The position numbers were made by a program, and so were the translations under genes. Shown here one piece after another: positions 12,201-13,823 of a DNA stretch of 13,823 bases. This stretch comes from Burkholderiales bacterium (GTDB lineage: Bacteria > Pseudomonadota > Gammaproteobacteria > Burkholderiales > Burkholderiaceae_C): the NCBI GenBank assembly GCA_947372225.1, contig CANBSV010000069.1:1-13823 (forward strand), written 5' to 3'. Within the stretch, counting starts at the first letter, position 1. Every line of letters starts with the position of its first letter. The notes below the pieces were generated by a model. It was not told the origin of the DNA and did no database searches. It was given only the letters and a program-made list of their open reading frames with translations.

Positions 12201-13823
12201 GTCGCAGTCCTCCTGGACGGACCTGATCTACCTGTCGGCCGACAACTCGCTGGACCTGAACGCTGACCGTCTGATCGGGTCCTTCAACCGCACGACGGGC
12301 TTGGCTGCCGGCGCCAGCTACGACGTCGACAAGAGCATCCGCTTGGGCAACGACCTGGTCGGCCCGTACTACGTGTTTGTCGTCACGGATCCCGCCGACC
12401 GCAATCCGCGCGGCAAGGTCTACGAAGGCGCGAACGAAGACAACAACGCCACGGCTTCGGCCTTCCAGGTGATCATCGACCAGCCGCCGCCGGCCGACCT
12501 GGTCGTGACTGACTTCAGCCTGCCGTCTGCCGGCTCCGTCAACAGCACCATCTCGCTGTCGTGGACCGTCAAGAACCAGGGCGAGTTTGCGGCTCAGGGC
12601 AGCTGGACCGATGCGGTGTATCTCTCGGCCGACGGCGAATGGAGCCTGGACGACATCCGCCTGGGGCAGGTCAATCACGACGGCACCATCGATCCGCTGG
12701 GCACCTACACCACGCCGCCGACGAACTTCACGCTGCCGCCGCTGAAGGCGGGCCAGTACCGCGTGATCGTGCGCCCCGACATCTTCAATCAGGTGTTCGA
12801 AGGCAGCAACGAAGGCAACAACGCCAGCGCGTCGTCGAACGTCATCAACGTCACCGTGCCCGAGTTGCAGCTCGGCGTGTCGCGCGACACCACGCTGGCC
12901 GTGGGCGTCGGCCAGCTCTACAAGGTGCATGTCGACGCCGGCCAGACACTGCGCTTCAGCCTGGACACCGCGCAGATCGATGCCGCCGACGAGATCTATG
13001 TGCGCTGGAACGACGTGCCCACGGCAGCGAAGTTCGACGCCAGCTTCAACACACCGCTGCAGCCGGACCAGACCGCGCTGGTGCCCACCAGCCAGGCCGG
13101 CGACTACTACGTGATGGTGCGTTCGCTGTCGGCCGGCGCATCGAGCTTTGCCGCCAAGGTCAAGGTCGAGGCGCTGCCTTTCCAGATCAGCAACGTCACC
13201 CCTGACCAGGGCGGCGACGGGCGCTGGGTCACCATGACCATCAGCGGCGCGCAGTTCAAGGACGGCGCCGTGGCCAAGCTGGTGCGACCGGGCATCAGCG
13301 AGATCGAACCCACGCAGGTGAAGGTGGTCGACGCCACAACCATCGTGGCCATCTTCGATCTGCGAGATCAGCCGCACGGGCTGTACGACGTGCAGGTCAT
13401 CAACCCGAACGGCGCGGTCGCGGTGGTGCCTTACCGCTACCTGATCGAGCGCGCCATGCCGCTCGACGTCACCCTGGGCCTGGGCGGACCGCGCGCGCTC
13501 ACACCGAGCACCAGCGGTCTGTACAACGTCACCCTGGAAAACGGCACCAACGTCGACACGCCGTACGTGTACTTCCAGATGGGCGCGCCCGAGATGGGCG
13601 ACAACCTCAAGGTGCTGGGGCTGCCGTATGTGAGCTTTGCCAGCAATGTGCGTGGCGGACCGGCCGCAGCAGACGATCCGAATGCCGCGTGGGCCAGCCT
13701 GGACTCCGAGGTCAACACCACCGGCTACAACATCGCGCCGGGCTACGTGCTCGACTTGCAGGCCGGCGGCAACGTGGGGATGAACTTCACCGCGCAGACC
13801 TACCCCGGCTTCCAGGCCATCGT
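1..13823 (+). CDS. Internal part of a giant multidomain surface/secreted protein (LamG, PPC-like, CARDB and IPT/TIG domains)
   Basis: Frame +1 is open across the entire window (4,607 codons) with no stop, so this is the middle of one gene whose start and end are both outside. Domain order by residue of the fragment: PPC-like, LamG and other jelly-roll modules (1-2080), 17 CARDB-type Ig-like repeats (2088-4285), a PPC-like domain (4287-4393), an IPT/TIG domain (4394-4484) and an unassigned tail (4485-4607). The modules recur in frame and their motifs are conserved at protein level, which confirms the frame. Hand translation shows no cysteine and about 57 lysines, as expected of a large exported protein. 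These families are typically extracellular and bind carbohydrate or matrix, or act as stalks; adhesion or biofilm function is inferred. No enzyme active site is recognisable. Signal peptide, secretion signal and anchor cannot be assessed because both termini are missing. No gene name can be assigned. Confidence 0.96.
280..984 (+). other. LamG / concanavalin A-like domain 1
   Basis: Residues 94-328. It shows the run of motifs typical of the Laminin_G_3 type: an ALAFDD strand (113-118), VIVP, TIEAWIRP (137-144), a central WSHVAAVVDR strand (201-210), LYIDGV (219-224), GVIDEFRLWN (261-270), and a closing FGFDDG with DSSGNG (310-315). The family is a beta-sandwich jelly roll that commonly binds glycans or proteins, sometimes with calcium. 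Ligand specificity cannot be read from the sequence. All hallmark positions look intact. Confidence 0.85.
985..1608 (+). other. PPC-like pair A1-B2
   Basis: A1 covers residues 329-425. It opens with a GVIAQPGQTDSYRF strand, contains WTLTGPQG and a Ser/Asp-rich loop (SSTDSSD, 1150-1170), then AGSYTLTFD, and ends RLLDL (418-422). B2 covers 426-536 with the opening LYQFNATAGQRFFFD, LISPTGQQ and VEGRRY (505-510), then the TDITLGQ linker into LamG2. Both units have PPC-like strand order but are clearly different sub-types. A and B alternate throughout the 5' array. The assignment to the PPC fold comes from motif resemblance and could not be confirmed by a profile search. Confidence 0.7.
1609..2310 (+). 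other. LamG / concanavalin A-like domain 2
   Basis: Residues 537-770. The hallmarks are ALSLDSLNHVEVP (552-564), VEAWINP (577-583), WTHVAIVIDR, IFINGVD, and GAIDEVRVW (704-712). The closing DSSGNG motif found in LamG1 and LamG3 is missing here; the equivalent stretch reads NRVTGGDAG, so the last loop has drifted. The domain is otherwise full length and in frame. It is flanked by the same linkers as LamG1 (TDITLGQ before, GTIAGVIA after). Confidence 0.85.
2311..2934 (+). other. PPC-like pair A2-B3
   Basis: A2 covers residues 771-865. It repeats the A1 pattern, including GQTDRYRFTLA, WRLTGPGG, the STDSSD loop and AGTYTLTID. Its end box is altered to RLTDV (860-864) instead of RLLDL. B3 covers 866-978 with GYRFAGTAGDRFYLD, RLISPFGD, YTLLVEGRRY (943-952) and a VMGQ linker to LamG3. 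B3 has the intact EGRRY box. Confidence 0.7.
2935..3636 (+). other. LamG / concanavalin A-like domain 3
   Basis: Residues 979-1212. The hallmarks are MEAWVNLD (1021-1028), WVHLAGVIDR, ILVNGVE, GRIDGVRVW (1140-1148, where the usual IDE is IDG), and a closing VTDSSGNG (1191-1198). Codon use is visibly less GC-biased than in the rest of the gene: in four sampled rows (3001, 3121, 3361, 3541) about 24 of 80 codons end in A or T, including a rare AGA at 3541. This copy may be a more recent import or under weaker codon selection. Confidence 0.84.
3637..4260 (+). other. PPC-like pair A3-B4
   Basis: A3 covers residues 1213-1320. It is longer than A1 and A2 because the loop between the GPRG strand and the AGHYTLTVD strand is enlarged (residues about 1260-1290, rich in Ser, Asp and Gly). 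It ends FRLLDL (1313-1318). B4 covers 1321-1420 with AYRFNVAAGDRFFFD, LISPTGEQ, and YTLLVEGRRY (1397-1406). B4 has no LGQ linker at its end, which coincides with the change to a different ConA-like domain immediately after it. Confidence 0.7.
4261..4950 (+). other. Divergent jelly-roll-like domain replacing LamG in cycle 4
   Basis: Residues 1421-1650 sit exactly where a LamG would be expected, but none of the LamG motifs (EAW, IDE.R.W, DSSGNG) are present. It opens with FTQEFDGPALDALWGTS, a start style seen in other concanavalin A-like/GH-associated jelly rolls (FDG..LD..W). A strand MRFEARFNTL, then LGLMLRDAADPNIW, WYRLRLEA, and a closing VDVAVDWAKF follow, all consistent with a beta-sandwich. 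No catalytic Glu pair of GH16 type is evident. The length (about 230 residues) matches the LamG it replaces. It is most likely a different ConA-like binding module; the family is not identified. Confidence 0.6.
4951..5586 (+). other. PPC-like pair A4-B5
   Basis: A4 covers residues 1651-1750, with LYTFTVAQDTQ, WTLTGERG, SAGTYTLKVDG and the end box FRLLDL (1743-1748). B5 covers 1751-1862, with ALYAFDATAGDKVFFD, LISPTGDQRW, LILEGRRYQ (1829-1837) and an LGQ linker (1860-1862). B5 is the near-duplicate of the window's first unit B1; the DNA is also closely matched (1-252 against 5308-5559). The LGQ linker is followed directly by unit A5 with no LamG between. Confidence 0.7.
5308..5559 (+). repeat. 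Dispersed direct repeat, copy 2 (partner at 1-252)
   Basis: Partner of the window's first 252 bases. The 51-base block at its start differs from the first copy at only three positions (codon third positions), so this pair is younger than the other B-unit copies, or has been homogenised. Confidence 0.85.
5587..6240 (+). other. PPC-like pair A5-B6, last of the 5' array
   Basis: A5 covers residues 1863-1970: GTIDVTGQQARYTFNLA, WSLVGPRG, an enlarged Ser/Asp loop, AGDYTLTID and FRLLDL (1963-1968). B6 covers 1971-2080: LYKFSAAAGDSFYFD, WRLFGPAGN in place of the usual LISPTG, and YTLAIEGRRYQ (2048-2058). B6 leads through a short linker (about 2068-2087) into the first CARDB repeat. The cycle lacks a ConA-like module. 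A single TTA codon occurs at 5659-5661, the only one noticed in the window. Confidence 0.68.
6262..7440 (+). repeat. CARDB repeats R1-R3, a distinct sub-class
   Basis: Residues 2088-2480. These three differ from later copies. The strand after the W.D box reads VVVTRVDTGEV, LLVRNLSNNQTV and IVVVNTRTNQTV instead of the vyLSrD form with an Asp-rich loop. The end of each repeat is also longer and acidic or Gly-rich before the NN box (GDAETNN, GTGETNN, GTAEGNN). R2 has WQETL in place of W.D. The AT-less, GC-rich codon use is like the rest of the array. They form the junction between the PPC/LamG part and the main stalk. Confidence 0.72.
7444..10392 (+). repeat. CARDB repeats R4-R11, main stalk part one
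   Basis: Residues 2482-3464. Typical repeats of 118-126 residues. R4, R5, R7 and R11 carry clear boxes such as WVDRVVLSGD, WQDRVVISQD, WVDRVYLSRD and WNDKVYLSLD. R5 and R8 share the loop GNADDIVL, encoded by 25 identical bases. R9 (9289-9645) partly resembles the R1-R3 sub-class with DRVTVTRNADGTGVV. R10 (9649-10020) is the most divergent: the W.D box is replaced by IGDLVQLIKPG. No frame break occurs at any of these changes. Confidence 0.82.
10396..12081 (+). repeat. CARDB repeats R12-R15, with enlarged loops
   Basis: Residues 3466-4027. R12 (150 residues) has an insertion after the LARD box (about 3514-3533, containing LKDDNGNVIGNGG) and an acidic stretch DDPTDADSNN before its end box. R13 is of normal length. 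R14 (146 residues) has an extra loop at about 3846-3868 (DVDGGNSRSLAKYAG) before its NN box. R15 (144 residues) has an extra Gly/Ser/Pro-rich loop at about 3984-4010. The loops in R14 and R15 fall at the same place in the fold, between the last two strands, and could be exposed binding or cleavage sites; that is inference. Confidence 0.78.
12085..12855 (+). repeat. CARDB repeats R16-R17, end of the stalk
   Basis: Residues 4029-4285. Both carry textbook boxes: WTDLIYLSADNSLD and WTDAVYLSADGEWSLDD, with closing EDNNATA and EGNNASA. R16 begins with an unusual Lys- and Val-rich strand (VKANSVKFVKEH), the most basic stretch in an otherwise lysine-poor protein. Immediately after R17 the repeat pattern stops and a PPC-like domain follows. 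Confidence 0.82.
12859..13179 (+). other. PPC-like domain after the CARDB array
   Basis: Residues 4287-4393. The opening LGVSRDTTLAVGVGQLYKVHV and AGQTLRFSLD, a middle DEIYVRWNDVP and a closing AGDYYVMVRS strand (4367-4376) follow the PPC strand order. It lacks both the EGRRY box of the B units and the RLLDL box of the A units, so it belongs to a third, more generic type. It links the stalk to the IPT/TIG domain. Confidence 0.6.
13180..13452 (+). other. IPT/TIG (Ig-like, plexin/transcription-factor type) domain
   Basis: Residues 4394-4484. The features are ISNVTPDQGGDG at the start, VTMTISGAQFKDGA, QVKVVDATTIVAIFDL in the middle, and GLYDVQVINPNGAVAVV at the end. This matches the usual IPT/TIG pattern of SP..G, itG.gF, a thresholded t.i.a strand and G.ydV.v.np.G. 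In bacteria such domains occur in cell-surface proteins and are Ig-like spacers or binding units. Length (about 90 residues) is normal. Confidence 0.82.
13453..13823 (+). other. Unassigned beta-rich segment, cut by the window end
   Basis: Residues 4485-4607. It begins MPLDVTLGLGGPRALTPS and continues with YNVTLENGTNVDTPYVYFQM, VLGLPYVSFAS and a Gly- and Asn-rich end. The strand YNVTLENGTNVDTPYV loosely recalls the y.vtv.N.Gn.d opening of CARDB/DUF11-like Ig folds, but the following residues do not fit the CARDB repeats upstream. It is not assigned to a family. The reading frame stays open to the last base. Confidence 0.5.

Larger units (their letters stand above)
6262..12855 (+). repeat. Array of 17 tandem CARDB-type Ig-like repeats
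   Basis: Residues 2088-4285. Each repeat starts with a P/A-D-L strand, followed by G..v.v.W.V.N.G, then a W.D.vyLS.D box, an LaaG..Y turn, an LP..G.y.l.v strand, and closes with an Asn-containing (mostly NN) box before the next repeat. Repeat starts (base): 6262, 6661, 7039, 7444, 7813, 8188, 8545, 8911, 9289, 9649, 10024, 10396, 10846, 11215, 11653, 12085, 12493. The pattern matches CARDB (cell adhesion related domain found in bacteria), an Ig-like fold. Long CARDB runs usually act as spacers or adhesive stalks on exported proteins; that role is inferred here. Adjacent repeats have diverged in DNA, although short near-identical tracts remain (7951-7987 against 9055-9091, 35 of 37 bases). Confidence 0.9.

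Noticed and set aside
6262..12855. Possible CRISPR array or satellite-like DNA because of the regular repeats
   Set aside because: The repeat unit is about 350-450 bases, conserved at protein level and in frame, without short identical repeats separated by unique spacers.
11395..13377. Minus-strand open frame of 660 codons, the longest with a start and stop in the window
   Set aside because: Antisense shadow ending at the TCA at 11395-11397. Length alone is not evidence in DNA with this codon bias, and the overlapping plus-strand CARDB and IPT/TIG motifs are unambiguous.

Overview
The whole 13.8 kb window is the inside of one giant gene. Frame +1 (codons starting at base 1) is open from the first base to the last: 4,607 codons plus two bases, with no stop codon, and neither the start nor the end of the gene lies in the window. 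There is no intergenic DNA, no RNA gene and no credible minus-strand gene. The DNA is clearly GC-rich with a strong bias to G/C-ending codons (GCC, GGC, CTG, GTG, ACC). That suits a high-GC proteobacterium such as a member of the Burkholderiales, but this placement is inference only.

The encoded polypeptide is a mosaic of extracellular-type beta-sandwich domains. Hand translation finds no cysteine in 4,607 residues and only about 57 lysines (roughly 1.2%). Both fit a secreted or surface-displayed giant protein such as an adhesin, matrix or biofilm protein. No catalytic domain, signal peptide, RTX repeat block or anchor is visible here; if present they lie outside the window.

Layout. (1) Bases 1-6240 hold a higher-order tandem array with a period of about 1.33 kb. 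Each full cycle is a LamG/concanavalin A-like domain followed by two different PPC-like beta domains, called A and B here. Type A ends in an FRLLDL-like box; every type B carries an EGRRY box. LamG is present in the first three cycles, is replaced by a different jelly-roll-like domain in the fourth (4261-4950), and is absent from the fifth. (2) Bases 6262-12855 hold 17 tandem CARDB-type (Ig-like) repeats of about 118-150 residues, each ending in a conserved Asn-containing box. (3) Bases 12859-13179 look like one more PPC-like domain, 13180-13452 is an IPT/TIG domain, and 13453-13823 is an unassigned beta-rich segment running off the end.

The likely division of labour, inferred from family knowledge, is that LamG-like and PPC-like domains bind ligand (glycans or matrix) while the CARDB array is a long stalk holding them away from the cell. 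The points most worth a second look are the alternating A/B units with the EGRRY signature, the domain swap and domain loss at exact module boundaries, a B unit duplicated 5.3 kb apart, and sub-classes within the CARDB array.
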